A DNA stretch of 64,000 nucleotides from Vandiemenella viatica (taxonomy: Eukaryota; Arthropoda; Insecta; Orthoptera; Morabidae), in contig JARYHS010008074.1 in assembly GCA_031002005.1 (NCBI GenBank), positions 5,340,924 to 5,404,923 on the forward strand. The letters are read 5' to 3'. Each line of letters starts with the position of its first letter. The stretch's first letter is position 1. Below are positions 32,706 through 44,441 of this stretch, piece after piece. Position numbers and translations under genes: made by a program. The notes under the pieces are model-generated. The model ran no database searches. It saw nothing but the letters and a program-made list of their open reading frames with translations, and was not told where the DNA came from.

Positions 32706-33204
32706 TTGTTTAAGCCTACCGGATAAAGTGCGACCTTTCTTCCCGAAGTACACATCATCATAATTGCAGGAGATTTCACAATCACCCCCGTATGCTGCCG
32801 AGGCTGTAACCCTGGTTAAAAAATCGCCATACCATCAACATTGGGCATTAAATGAAATTTGAAGTGGAAAGAATATCAGTGAAGGAGGCAGTAGAAATTC
32901 TAAACAACTACACGACCCGTGTGAAAATTTCGCGAATAAAATACAATGAATAGTGAGGTTGAATTCTTGTAATATAATGAAAAGTGGAACCGTACTTTTG
33001 AAGCAAATATTTTTTTGTTTAGTGTAATATGTATGCATCAAGATACTTACAACATATTACGAAACAGTTATGAGAATTTAAAACACTCTGTATGTACGAC
33101 AAACTGTCACTGACCATAACAGAATACAACCAACCTGAACAAAATGCTAACAGCTTATCAACCTCTGTGCGATACGTGTTGCTGTGCGAATAAAATGTTT
33201 ACAT
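32706..33204. other. Unassigned DNA between RTE copy C and the tandem array
   Basis: No recognisable gene, repeat or terminus. Confidence 0.5.
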
Positions 33205-34300
33205 TCGAATACTATAGCAAAACCAACGCGTATACTTTAATGTTTAAAACTACACCTCATCTATCGATTTCTTTTAGGTATAAAGAGAGATAAATGGCTC
33301 GTGACAGAGAAATACGTTGTAGAAATATTGTTACTTTTGCCCTTTAAGGGTCGAATTTTGAAAAATTCCTTTATCAAAATATGGTATAAGGAATCCGAAG
33401 ACCTCAGTCTTTAAAATGTTACCTCGTTTATCGATTTTGTTTAGTTATCAAGAGATATAAATAACTACAGACACAAAAAAGGCATTTTAGAAAGACTGAT
33501 ATTTTTTTCCTTTGAGGGTTAAACTTTGAAAAAAAACCATTCTTAAAATATGATTGTACCACAACGGAGACCTTAATCTTAAAAACGATACCTCACTTAT
33601 CAATTTCGGTTATATATTAATGGAGATAAATGACACAAAAATGCGTTGAAGAACCACTGATACTCTTTCCCTCTAAAGATTGCATTCCAAAAATTTTCTT
33701 TCTGAATATATGATGTTACATTACTCTTCATAATCCTACTTCATTTATCGATTTCAGTTAGATATCCAGGGAGATAAATGACTCCAGACATGAAAAAAAC
33801 CATTTTAGACATATTGAAATTTTTCTCCTATAAGGATCGAATTACGAAAAATTTATTTCTCAAAATATAATGTGACCACGGTGGAGACCTTAATCTTTAA
33901 AATGATACCTAATTTATCTAAATCGGTTAGATATGAAGGGAGATAAATGGATCGTGACACAAAAACGAGTTGCAGAAATACTGATACTTTTGCCTTTTAA
34001 GGTTCGAATTACGAAAACTTCCAGTCTTAATAAATGATGTCACCAAAGCGGAGAACTTAATCATTAAAATGGTACCTCATTAAACGATTTCAGATAGGTA
34101 TCCAGGGAGATACATGACAAGAAACAACATTTTGGAAATATTGACATTTTTACCCTTTAATGTTCGAATTCCGGAAAATTCCTTTCTTAAAATATGATGT
34201 GACCAAAGTGGAGACCATAAGCTTTAGAATGACACATCATTCATTGATTTTGATTAGTATAAAGGGATATTAAGGCTTGTGACCTAAAAAAAATCTTATA
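33205..34300. repeat. Tandem array of ~167-bp units, diverged
   Basis: The landmark CCTCATTTATCGATTTCRG recurs at 33255, 33422, 33591, 33739, 33908, 34075 and 34235, giving spacings of 167, 169, 148, 169, 167 and 160 bp. Other shared unit parts are GGGAGATAAATG, CCTTTAAGGTTCGAATT, TTTCTTAAAATATGATGTGACC and GGAGACCTTAATCTTTAAAA. The units are AT-rich, non-coding and have diverged by perhaps 20-30% from each other by eye. It is a satellite-like array; I do not recognise the family. Confidence 0.8.
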
Positions 34301-34716
34301 GATATAATATATATGATGATACGAACAACTTCAACCACACAGTGGCATATTACTCATCAGATGTAGATTAATGAGATAAAGCGTTCTTCGACCTCGAGGA
34401 ATCTACTCCTGATGAAATAGATTAATGAGACACAATTTTAGATGAGGACATTCATAAATTTTATAATATTTGACTTTCTGACGAATTTTAATGAATTTGT
34501 ACACAGTGATAGATTAGGTCATGGGATGATATACATTATTTTTATCATCCCTATTAGTTACAAAGTTTCTTTCTGATGACACCAAATCAGTAACAGTAAA
34601 TTTTAAGTATTTCTTTTCTGTCTGCCGTATTTCAAGCACAAACTGACTTTAAAGCGATTTCCTGTATCAATGTAAGTTCAGCTGTGATTGGTAGGGTGAT
34701 GGAGGAGCCCGGTGGC
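34301..34716. other. Unassigned DNA
   Basis: No gene recognised. A short imperfect direct repeat (ATGTAGATTAATGAGA at about 34358 and AATAGATTAATGAGAC at about 34419) is the only structure seen. Confidence 0.45.
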
Positions 34717-34724
34717 CTCATTAC

Positions 34725-35510
34725 ACACTGAAGAGACAAAGAAACTGGTATAGGCACGCGGTGGACAACGTCTATAACAGGTGTCTGTCGCAGGCGTTAG
34801 ATCGGTTACTTCTGCTACAGTGGCAGGTTATCACGAATTAAGCGAGTTTGAACGTGGTGTTACAGTCGGCGCACGAGAGATGGGACACAGTATTTCCGTG
34901 GCAGCGATGAGGTGGGGATTTTCCCATAGGGCCATTTCACGAGTGTGCCGTGAATATCGGGAATCCGGTAAAAAATCAAATCTCCGACATCGCTTCAGCC
35001 GGATAAAGATCCTGCAACAACTGGAGCAACGACGACTGAAGAGAATCGTTCAACGTGACAGAAGTGCAACCTTTCCGCAAATTGCTGTGGGTTTCTATGC
35101 TGCGCCATCAACAAGTGTCAGCGTGTGAACCATTCAACGAAACATCATCGATATGGGATTTCGGAGCCAAAGGCCCACTCGTATACATTTGCTGAGTTCC
35201 CCTGGGCCCGTCAATACCGACATTGGACTGTTGATGATTGGAAACATGTTGCCTGGTCTGACGAGACTCGTTTCCAATTGTATCGAGCAGATGGAGGTGT
35301 ACGGGTATGAAGACAAGCTCATGAATTCATGGACCCTGCAATCAGCAGGGGGACTGCTCAATCTGGTGGAGGCGCTGTAATGCTGTGGGGCTTGTGCAGT
35401 TGGAGTGACATGGGACCCCTGATATGTCTAGATACGACTCTGACAGGTGACACGTAGGTACGCATCCTGGCTGATCACCTGCATCCATTCATGTCAATTG
35501 TGCATTCCGA
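34725..35510 (+). mobile_element. Tc1-like transposon, 3'-truncated
   Basis: The left part starts near CACTGAAGAGACAAAGAAAC (34725), which resembles the terminal repeat of insect Tc1-like elements. The transposase follows directly. The element stops at about 35510, right after HPFMSIVHSD, and continues without a spacer into an antisense LINE fragment, so the right end is lost. No TA duplication can be checked. Confidence 0.75.
34781..35510 (+). pseudogene. Tc1-like transposase, truncated
   Basis: The N-terminal helix-turn-helix region (ELSEFERGVTVGAREMGHSI, FSHRAISRVCREYRESGK) and the second HTH (QRRLKRIVQRDRSATFPQIA) read to 35128. A TGA and a roughly 30-bp deletion move the catalytic domain into other frames: ARQYRHWTVDDWKHVAWSDETRFQLYRADG contains the first catalytic Asp. 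SDMGPLICLDTTLTGDT and HLHPFMSIVHSD follow before the break. The second Asp block (QQDNAPxH) and the C-terminal Asp/Glu are missing. The protein would have cut and pasted the element at TA sites; it is inactive. Confidence 0.85.
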
Positions 35511-35935
35511 CGGAATATACGTCTTGTACACTCCCATAATTCTCTTTATCCTCCTCCTGTCTTCCAATGAGTCCCATTCCAGCTCCATTATCATTTCACT
35601 TACTAATTGTGTTCTGCGGTAATTTCCAGAAACAAATCTAGCAGCCCTTCTTTGCACACTCTGCACATCCTATATTTGATACCACAAATATGGGTCCGAT
35701 ACTACACTACCATATTCAAGCAATGGTCTGATCAACGTTTTGTAACCCAAATCATTTACTTTTCTATTACATTCCCTCATCTCTCTCTCCAACAAGTGAA
35801 GGATTTGGAAAACTTTTCCTACCAACAGACGAATGTGTCCTTCCCAGTTGACTTTGTTATGGAATGTTGTGCCAAGGTATTTTTACATTTCAAGTCTTCA
35901 ACAAGCATTTCTTTATGTCCTGAAGAACGAAGCAG
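35507..35935 (-). pseudogene. CR1/jockey-like ORF2 C-terminal fragment (antisense)
   Basis: On the minus strand the C-terminal LINE blocks can be read: LIRPLLEYGSVVSDPY, VQRRAARFVSGNYRRTQL and ELEWDSLEDRRRIKR. They match the same region of CR1 copy 1 (LVRPHLEYCCSVWGP, VQRRAARFMTG, LGWEDLEHRRR) but are clearly from another family. Upstream, VNWEGHIRLLVGK is visible. It is a fragment with frameshifts, joined head-on to the broken Tc1 element. Confidence 0.65.
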
Positions 35936-36403
35936 CTGAAATCACACAATTTATAGGGTTCCTTTTGCGTGAGAACTCCATGAAGTTGTGACTAGCGGTT
36001 AATAGCTGCCCTAGGGACAACAATACAAGGTCGAAAGGATTATGATTTATTATTTAGTTCGGGCAGGACCTCGTATGAAATCAATATTATTCGTTGCTAA
36101 TTCCGTCAAAGGAAGTCAACACAGTGCTGAAGATCCTATCTGAGGAAAATACAAGAGTTATTTGAACGAATAACAAAACATATATAACATCATTAACTAA
36201 TTGTAATGGAACTTATTGCTGTGATCTATCTTATCTTTATGCTGTTTTTTTTTTTTTCCTGTACCTAGATGGTATATTGACTAAAGCTGTATATTGTCGC
36301 TGCATAGCGCTTGCCATTGAAGGCGCAGTTTTTGTGTCTCTCTTAGAACCTTTGACATTGGAACAGATGAGGGTGTAATCAACCTTATGAAATTTGACTT
36401 TGA
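35936..36403. other. Unassigned DNA
   Basis: No gene or repeat recognised apart from a T run near 36245-36257. Confidence 0.45.
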
Positions 36404-36433
36404 GTGTATGTGGGTGTATGTGGGTGTATGTGG

Positions 36434-36499
<66 letters not shown>

Positions 36500-36505
36500 G
36501 TGTCT
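36404..36505 (+). repeat. Compound simple repeat
   Basis: GTATGTGGGT-type units pass into (GT)n and then (GA)n with few interruptions. The ORFs here on both strands are products of the repeat. Confidence 0.9.
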
Positions 36506-38114
36506 GCAGTGAAAAGGGTAGGCTCGATTTTTTGCCCAACATTTTCGCATAAAACGAGAGCGGGCGGGATATCATACGCAAACCTGCAAAATTTTTGAAA
36601 GATATCATAACGCGAAAAAAAAATTGTTGCGTCGTATATTTCAAAAATATGTTTATATTAAAGTGGAAAGTGAATAATTATGAGCAAATTCGTGTTTTTT
36701 TCTTATTTTTATACTGTAAAAATTACTTGAGAAAATGGCCCTATAAAGATTTCGGTTTGTGTGTTACGCGCTGCCGAGATGCAAGCTGTTTTGTGCTCTG
36801 AACCTTCACTTCAAAGTAGACTGGAGTAAAATATCAAAACGCAAAACTAAGCTATCATATTTTTCAAAAAAATCTTACTATGAAACATATTTTCATATGG
36901 TAATAATTGTTGAGATAATGCCCCTGTAAAAATCGATATATTTTAAGCTTGCGAACTACTGCATGCTCACAGAGATACAACCCCGGGGAAAAAAACGCCT
37001 GTGTTTTTTAACCGAATTCGTATCAGCTGGAGTATTTTTGTAAACAAATTATCGACTTTATATTTGGTAAAAAGTGGTAAATTACCTATCGAAATATATG
37101 TAACACCGTGTAGTTTACTTGAAATTTGTGTATACGGCAGTGCACGCGCCATGTCGACTCAACGGTGGCACTGCCAACCCTTTTCTGGAAGTGATCCAGG
37201 ACATTTTTTAATCTCAATTTCTTCGGTCGTATTCATGCTACATGTCTCGAATTTCTGTTATGCATAGATATCAGCAATCTTAGCAACAAATAAATTTTAT
37301 TTCGTTACTGTTCTAAGATCTGATGTTATTCGAATGCAAACTGCAACGATTTTGTCACTCACTGACTGATGATCATCAAAACTCTAAGGTACTTCCCATA
37401 GCCGTAGAAAGCTGAAATTTGGCGCGCAGATAACATTTTACCCATATATTATGAGAAAAATCTGAAACTCTTAAATTTCTATATATCTACCCCTTACCTA
37501 CCCCTAACGTGAAATCGCTTTTCACCATAATAACTTTATATAGCTCACTGACATCAAAATTCCACTGTAGTTCCAGTAATCCTAGAAACAAATAATTTGG
37601 CACATTCATTCATAAATCATAAGAAAAATCTAATATTGGAGTTTTTCCGCGTATTTATGTAACTACAATCCCAAACATGAAAAATTGTGGCACATTTTTG
37701 CGGCTTTAATGCTATGCCTGAGAATTTTTAATGCATAGAGTCGAGCTACAGCACCCTTTAGCATCAGTCGCCGACTTTTGTGTTTGATTTAAAGTGTTGT
37801 AGATAGCTTTTGTTTTTATCTTTGAATTTTCTGTGTAGGTAATGAATCAGCAGCCGTTAGCAGCAGTCTCCCATTTTTGTCTTTTGATATATTGTTCCGT
37901 TTATTGCTGTTTCAGGGGATATGACTTGTGCAATGTGTTACAGTAGCCGTCTGGCTCTCGAGGAGATTCTCACTTAGCATCTCTTCAAGCACAGGTATGA
38001 AGAAGCATCCTAGACGAGGAGTGGCAGTGCGTTGAAGAAATTCTACAGCTAACCATAGCAGAACCGGCAAGTCTGGATTTTCAAGAACCTGTTGCAGAAA
38101 CCGTCTGGCATCGT
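36506..38114. other. Unassigned DNA
   Basis: No recognisable coding sequence. 37370-37450 (CTGATGATCATCAAAACTCT and CTGAAATTTGGCGCGCAGAT) has the look of a dispersed insect repeat, but I cannot name it. Confidence 0.4.
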
Positions 38115-38846
38115 GTGGATCGGATAAAGGCGTCGAAATTCCCAATTAGTCGGCGGGAAAATGATATCTTCCCATTAAGGAATGCATTTTCGATGTTGCA
38201 GGAGGCTGAAGATTCAAGTGTGGATGGCCCAGAAGTCCAGCAGAGAAGATTTGTTCGCAGACCCCGAGCGATGCCAGGAAAAGGTTTACTGGTCATTGGC
38301 GGCTCCAACGTCCGACGTTTGGAGAAACCGCTTCGAGAACTAGCCACGAAGAACGGTGCAGACCCTCATACTAACGTGCATTCTGTTTGTCTTCCAGGAG
38401 CAACCGTACTACGTGTCATGGAGGCCATTCCGAAAGCAATCAGAGAATCGAACTACCGTCAGTTAAGAGTAGCTGCGCACGTCGGTACTAATGACTCTAG
38501 TCGTGTTTGTGTTGCAGATACAATGAAATCTATGGAGAAATTGGGCAAGAAGGGTATGAAGCCGCGCAGGATAATTCGGTATCGCTGCAGATCTCCATTT
38601 GTATTGTCGTGCCGCGCATCGATTGTGGGGAGGCTGTATGGTGGAAATTTTTTTAATTTGAATTGTATTTTGCATGAGGTGTGTCGCAGAAACAACTGGG
38701 GCTTCGTCGACCTTCGACCGATGATAGCTGCCAGCTGGAACGCATTTGACAGGTCGGGCGTCCACTACACACCGAGAATGGCGACCATATTGGCTGCTAA
38801 AATATGGAACCGTCTTGATGTGAATTATTTTTTAGGAACACCGTGA
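38115..38846 (+). CDS. CR1-like ORF1 with SGNH/esterase-type domain
   Basis: The 243-residue ORF is uninterrupted; the true start may lie upstream and be lost. It shows the blocks of a GDSL/SGNH hydrolase: IGGSNVRR (Ser64), VGTND (124-127, block III) and DRSGVHYT (Asp212, His217). ORF1 proteins of CR1 and L2-type elements often carry such an esterase domain, thought to act in the element's RNP or at membranes. The catalytic residues are all present, but the substrate is unknown. The neighbouring ORF2 is a pseudogene, so the intact frame may be chance survival. Confidence 0.7.
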   Translation: MDRIKASKFPISRRENDIFPLRNAFSMLQEAEDSSVDGPEVQQRRFVRRPRAMPGKGLLVIGGSNVRRLEKPLRELATKNGADPHTNVHSVCLPGATVLRVMEAIPKAIRESNYRQLRVAAHVGTNDSSRVCVADTMKSMEKLGKKGMKPRRIIRYRCRSPFVLSCRASIVGRLYGGNFFNLNCILHEVCRRNNWGFVDLRPMIAASWNAFDRSGVHYTPRMATILAAKIWNRLDVNYFLGTP

Positions 38847-40359
38847 GGCCCGAGGATACTTCAGTTCATCGAAGAGGATGTGCCGATAACTTAGATCTTG
38901 GTTCTGGTAGTGATGGTGCGAATAATTTGAAGGTTGCAGCCCCAAATAATTCACCCATTTCTCGTCAGAATCCGAATATGAAAAATGTGAATTTGGACTC
39001 CACAAATAGTACAAAGCAGCTAAGGGTAACGGTCCTAAATTGTCGGAGTATTAGAGGGAAAGTAACCGAATTCCATGCCGCAGTTGCGACTAATGATGTC
39101 GATATAATACTATGAACCTAGAGCTGGTTGACGCCACAGGTAGAATCTAGCGAAGTATTTGGCCCTCATTTCAATGTTTTTTTTTTCGGAAAGACAGAGC
39201 TGTCTCAATGGGCGGGGGTGTGTTCGTGGCCGTTAACAAAACCGTTAATTGCTCTGTCGTAACTGAAACTGAAAATGTTTGCGAATTGTTATTGGTCAAG
39301 GTAAAAATTTAAAAATATAATCGGGTCATTTTATCGACCTCCGGATTCCGATTTGGCTAACGCGGAATACTTCAGAGAGTCTCTCAATAAAATGTATTTA
39401 TAAAAAAAAAAAATCAGGGACATACATCGATCGTGTGTGGTGATTTTAACCTACCGTCGGTTAGTTGGGACACATGAAGTTTTAGGCTGGGCGGAAGAGA
39501 GAGGTTAATAACCGAAACGTTCCTAGAATTATTTGCAGAAAGATCTCTTGAACAGATGGTTGAAGAGCCAACGCGGTGTGACAAAGATTCCTCGTCCATT
39601 TTGGATCTTTTTCTTATAAGCAATCCTGATATTGTAGATACAGTTTGTGTAGAAGACGGTATAAGTGATCACAAGGCGGCTGTAGTAACTTTAAAATCTA
39701 GTATGAATTTGAAGCATGACAAAGACAAACTCGTATATTGCTCCGATAAAGCTAACGATGTGGGTATGGTTAGTCACTTGGCGAAAAATTTTGAAATGTA
39801 CACGCTAAATACAAATGTTGAAGAACTTTGGTTCAATTTAAAAGAAATAATATGAAACAGTTTATAATAATTTGTTCCTAAGAAGTTTATTAAGATTAAT
39901 AAGAACATTCCGTGGTTCAATAGGGAAGTGAAGCGATTGCTCAGGAAGCAAAGGCGTTTGCGTACCATGGTAAAGAAATTGGGGGACACATCTAATCGCG
40001 CTAAATTAGTCCAATTACGAGTGGAAGTGCGCAAGGCAATGCGTGATGCGTTTAGAGAATTCCAAGTCAGGAAGATCTGATTACTGATCCAAAAAAGTTC
40101 TGGTCGTATGTCAAATTATTAAGAGCCTCTCTTAAGGTTATGCCCTCACTGATTATTGAAAATGAGGAATTATCCGAAACTAGCGTAGAGAATGCAGAAA
40201 TTTTGAATAATATATTTAAAAAAGCTTTCACGACAGAAACCTCAGAGGAGATTCCGACATTTGCCAATCCTACCAACAAAATTATTGAGTGATCTCGTTC
40301 TTGATATCGAAGGATTAACTAAACTGCTTCTGAATGAAAAAAACCAATATGGCTTCAGG
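38843..40359 (+). pseudogene. CR1-like ORF2, endonuclease and linker
   Basis: The endonuclease begins with LRVTVLNCRSIRGKVTEF (about 39020-39080). GGGVFVAVNKTVNCSVV, CGDFNLPSVSWDT (39440-39477) and RCDKDSSSILDLFLIS with the terminal ISDHKAAVV (39662-39690) follow. Several blocks sit in different frames because of short T and A runs and stops. The pre-RT block NREVKRLLRKQRRLRTMVKK ends the piece. The copy is broken by at least six frameshifts or stops and then by the insertion at 40360. Confidence 0.75.
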
Positions 40360-40912
40360 TATGACAGAGTCATCCCCCAATGAATATTAATAAATAATCA
40401 TAATTAATATTCAAATTTTATAATATTTGTTTATTTAAAATATAAATTGTAGGGTTAATTGATATTTAAGTAATTATGTATTAAGCCTGGGCGGCCAAAT
40501 TTTTTATTATATAGAGAGGACTTGCTGTTCAGAGAAGCTGAAGTGTAGACGCGTCGACCGACACACTCTCCTAGCTGTTGGTCCATGACTGCATCTAGAC
40601 ACTTTCTGGCTCAGATGTGGCCGGAAAGCGAGTGTTTCACCTGCTAGAGGCCATCAGCAGATGCACTAGCGCGGATGGGTCCGCGAATTTGCATTCAACT
40701 GTGACACAGCGTGTCACATTTCATCGAGCAGATCCGAAAACGGTAAAGTACCAACGAGGCTTGCTAACCCGTAAGTGACTTCTGGGATTAGATTCGCCGC
40801 TCTCATCAGCTAACCAACTTTCCATGTTCATTAACTTTTATTATTAAGCATATTGCTCATTATAACTAATCCAAATGATGCTTTTCACTTTAAACGGCGC
40901 CCCTACGTTCGA
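40358..40912 (+). repeat. Long direct repeat, left copy
   Basis: Compared with the right copy, it lacks about 385 bp after ATTTTTTATTATATA (40511) and about 29 bp after GTAAAGTACCAAC (40744-40756), and does not contain the hAT MITE. It therefore shows the empty target site of that MITE (CATCTAGACACTTTCTGG). Confidence 0.7.
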
Positions 40913-42796
40913 CTGTGGGATTGGTCCACATCGTTTGGCAGCCTCTTGTTAAGGACCAGTTCTTCATTGAAAAAGTGAGAAAATGTACTAACCAGATGTA
41001 TAGAGGAATTCTTAAGCACGAAGTAAAGCCATAAATTCCATGACGCCACGTGAAAGATCAAAAAATTTACCGATGATATGATACTATAATGACTTGCAAA
41101 GCAGTTAACGATCCTGACAATCTGATAAGACGCGCAACATGAAGCAATTGGATTTATGAAATTTATTAACGGATACGCTGAATGACGGACAATTTACGGT
41201 AATCGACTAATGTCGTCTGTAAATAAAATGTAAATACTCTGAAATATATTAATAAGATTTGTAGAATAAGGTTTGTTAGTTACGAAACTAAAGTGCGCCT
41301 GTCACAAGGTGAGAGCGCAGATCGCGTAACGGATTAACGGTCACAAAGGGCGTAGACAGGGAAAGTGCCGGCTTGGTTGTTATTCTTGAGAGATCGTTAT
41401 CTAAGGGTCGAACGGCCAAGTACAAAGGCCGACCGCCATGAAGAACGGCATTAACTGGTGAAAAATAGACTGGACTGCATAACGCAACACATAAGCCCAT
41501 TCAACACTACAAGCTGGAAGTTCATTATGCGAATCGTAAAGCATTGGATGACGATAACATATAATTGTCAAGTAGAAGCATTCGAGCGTCGTTCGGTAAG
41601 CTATTCGGAAAGAGCGAAAGAGTAATCTCAGGTCCGATAGCATACGCTATTCGGTGTCTCTGGTCTTTTTGACGGGAGGATAATTTTGATTAGTTTGGCA
41701 GCATAAGTCGGCATGTATCCGCGATGCCTACTATCAATTATTGTATGACTGCGTCATTCGGGGATTGTTAAATCCGAGAGATTCCATCGTCAATACCCAC
41801 GAGCATCTACATTTTATTTTCTTCATCCATCACAAAAACCTAATAAGTGTCCTTCACCGATGGCTGATCGATTATGACATAACGACACGTGAGAGATCAC
41901 ACGAACGCCTTCAGCTTATTCACCGTTCATGTTCACGTCTTAGACGCTCTTACTGCATTCGTTGTATTGAATGCATAACGCTGTTTTTCCTTCAGGATCA
42001 TCGTTGAATTTACAGTGTTTAATTTTGATTGCAGTTTCCTTAGCTATAACATCATTTTGATGTCGGTACAAAAACTTGAACAACTAAACGCTTAATCGTA
42101 TCATCGTGTCCCGTATTCCTGTCATAATTTCCGTTGATTTGATGTCATCGTTATTCTTGATGAAATTTTGAAGAAGCAGAATTGTTTTATATGAGGATCG
42201 TCATTTGAATACTTGCAGGGCAGTCATGAAAGTCAATGGCGGGTTTGTTTTCTTTGATTTTCTGTTCATTTGATGTGGTTCTGACATGCTTATGTCAACC
42301 TCGATAATTTGACATTCGGTGAGATTTTTGTTGTCAAAAGTCGATTGACCTCCTGTCATTTCACTTTGACTTCAACACATGTACCGATTTTGCATAAGAA
42401 ATTCTACATAATCAATCAATTTATGTGATTTTAATATTGAGATACTGTATGTACAGTCTGTTTTGATTTTGCTTTCTTATGAATGAACATAACTCATTTG
42501 TTTCTTGTTTATTCTATTTCATGTAATTAGTTGCTATTTTATTTTATTTTTCATATGTATCTAGTATAAAGATTTTCATTGTAACTTATGTGAAAAGGCG
42601 ACCAGAATCACGTGTCCAATTTACACAGTTTGAAGGTCACATGTGTTCGATGAGAATTTGAGGTGAGCTGGAATCGCGATGGTGTAACTTATGTAGAAAT
42701 AGGCAGTATTTTATCGCAAATATTGGGAATTAGCATAGTTCGAAATAAAATTATTTTGTTAATAATTTTATTTCAACTTTAGTGGGACGCATATGT
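40913..42796. other. Internal region of the LTR-like element, no coding sequence recognised
   Basis: No gag, RT or integrase motif was found on either strand. The last bases before the right repeat (GTGGGACGCATATGTGG) are purine-enriched but not a convincing polypurine tract. Confidence 0.45.
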
Positions 42797-43411
42797 GGTA
42801 TGACAGAGTCATCCCCCAATAAATATTAATAAATAATCATAAGTAATATTCAAATTTTATTATATTTGTTTATTTAAAATGTAGGGTTAATTGATACGTA
42901 AATAATCATGTATTAAGCCTAAGCGGCCAAATTTTTTATTATATAATTTAATTCATTACAAAATTGCTGTTAAGAAAGTATTAAATGTACAAAATTGTTG
43001 GAACTGCAGTTTTGAGCGTTCAGATAGCCGGACCATGCCGAGCACTTGGCGACAACCAGGCGCCCGTACACAATGGATAGGGCAGTGGAGGACGCTCAGA
43101 TGCCGTTAGGTTGTGAGGGCGATGGCCCCGCTCTCCACTTGAGGGGTGCAAGGTCAGGGAAATGTGCGCGAAACGAGTGACGAATACTAGCTACGGCACG
43201 AAACACGTGATTGTGGGCTACGTAGTTTCGACAATCGCGCATGGCTACAGGGTTCACATTTGTTGATCAAAGGCTTCTGTTCCATATATGGAGAGAGGGA
43301 AACTGGCTTTCCGTGACCGAAGAAGAGGACGCCATGAGGGAGGACTTGCTGTTCAGACGAGCTGAAGTGTAGACGTGTCATTCGACACACTCTCCATGAC
43401 TACATCTAGAA

Positions 43412-44441
43412 TCAGGGGTCCCCAAACTTTTTATCCGGACAACCCCTTCATAGGATATTCGCCTTCTTATCGACCCCAAGATTAAGCATTTAATTTTAAA
43501 AAAAAAACATTTTTTGCATTTCTAATGCTAAGCAATAAGGAGACATGCATAAGGGATTGTGCACAAACTACGTGGCTCGGTCCGGGGGGAAGAGGTTGGC
43601 TGGAAGGCTACGCTGAGCTACGTGGGGGGAGGGAGGAGGGTCAGAGCCAGGTCACGTAGCTTTCCTTTCATAGCATTTTTCACAGTTAAAATGAGGAACA
43701 GAACTCACAATAGCATGTGAATATTTATTGCCGTCATTTAACTATCTCCGTATGTAATTTACAATAGTCTGACAAGAAAAAACAGTACAAAATGTCTTCT
43801 GGAATCAAAAGGGAAAAAATCTACGTGCTACGTGGGGGGGGGGAGTAGAGGCAAAAGCCACGTGGGGGGGGAGGGGGGTTTCACAGGAGGCCAAAATGGA
43901 GCTACGTGGTTTGTGTACGCTCCCTAACGACTCAACGAAATAATTTACAGTTCCCATACTTGTATGTTACAAAATCCACCCACTAACATTAACAGAAAAA
44001 GGGGATATTTTCCATAGTTATAATAATCTCAAAAATAATAACAAAATTATAGATAGAGGGAGTAAACTTCGAATAAAGATCTGCAAGGTAGAACAAATAG
44101 TTTTTACACTGCTTTAATTTTTCATAGAGCGATAGATCCACATTCCTAAGAAACTCTTCAGATGAGGCTCTACAGACTGTCACCTCTTGACAACCATCTT
44201 ACCTCGGGGTGCAAAAGTAATTGGTTGTAAGTTTCATCATTTACTTCACATAACTTCGCAAACAAACGGGAATTGAGAGGACGAGCTTCAATTTTATTTA
44301 TTGACCTGATTTTTATTGGAACGTCCTTATTTTTTCCTAGACAGTTTAATCGATCCTTTTCAGTATTAATCGACCCCCTTTCGACCGCCCTGTACTAATC
44401 GACCCCTGGAGATCTGTTATCGACCACTTTGCGGACCCCTT
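43412..44441. mobile_element. hAT-type MITE (~1.03 kb)
   Basis: The left end reads TCAGGGGTCCCCAAACTTTT and the right end, read inward, AAGGGGTCCGCAAAGTGG. The 8-bp duplication ATCTAGAA flanks it (43404-43411 and 44442-44449). The left direct repeat near 40595 shows the uninterrupted target. Inside are repeated ATCGACCCC motifs, a Harbinger MITE and no transposase. Confidence 0.85.
43553..43924. mobile_element. Harbinger-type MITE inside the hAT MITE
   Basis: Inverted ends GGGATTGTGCACAAACTACG and, read inward from the right, GGGAGCGTACACAAACCACG are flanked by TAA on both sides (43550-43552 and 43925-43927), the 3-bp duplication typical of PIF/Harbinger. The 372-bp interior has many CTACGTGGGGGG motifs and no ORF. 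Confidence 0.85.

Noticed and set aside
33205..34300. CRISPR-like array
   Set aside because: Units are long (about 167 bp), diverge over their full length, and have no short identical repeats with unique spacers. The genome is eukaryotic.
36281..36644. ORFs with runs of His-Thr or Glu-Arg
   Set aside because: Products of the GT/GA simple repeat.
41288..41643. Minus-strand ORFs as possible integrase fragment of the LTR-like element
   Set aside because: An AYRTT-like word is visible, but no other integrase or chromodomain motif supports it in any frame.
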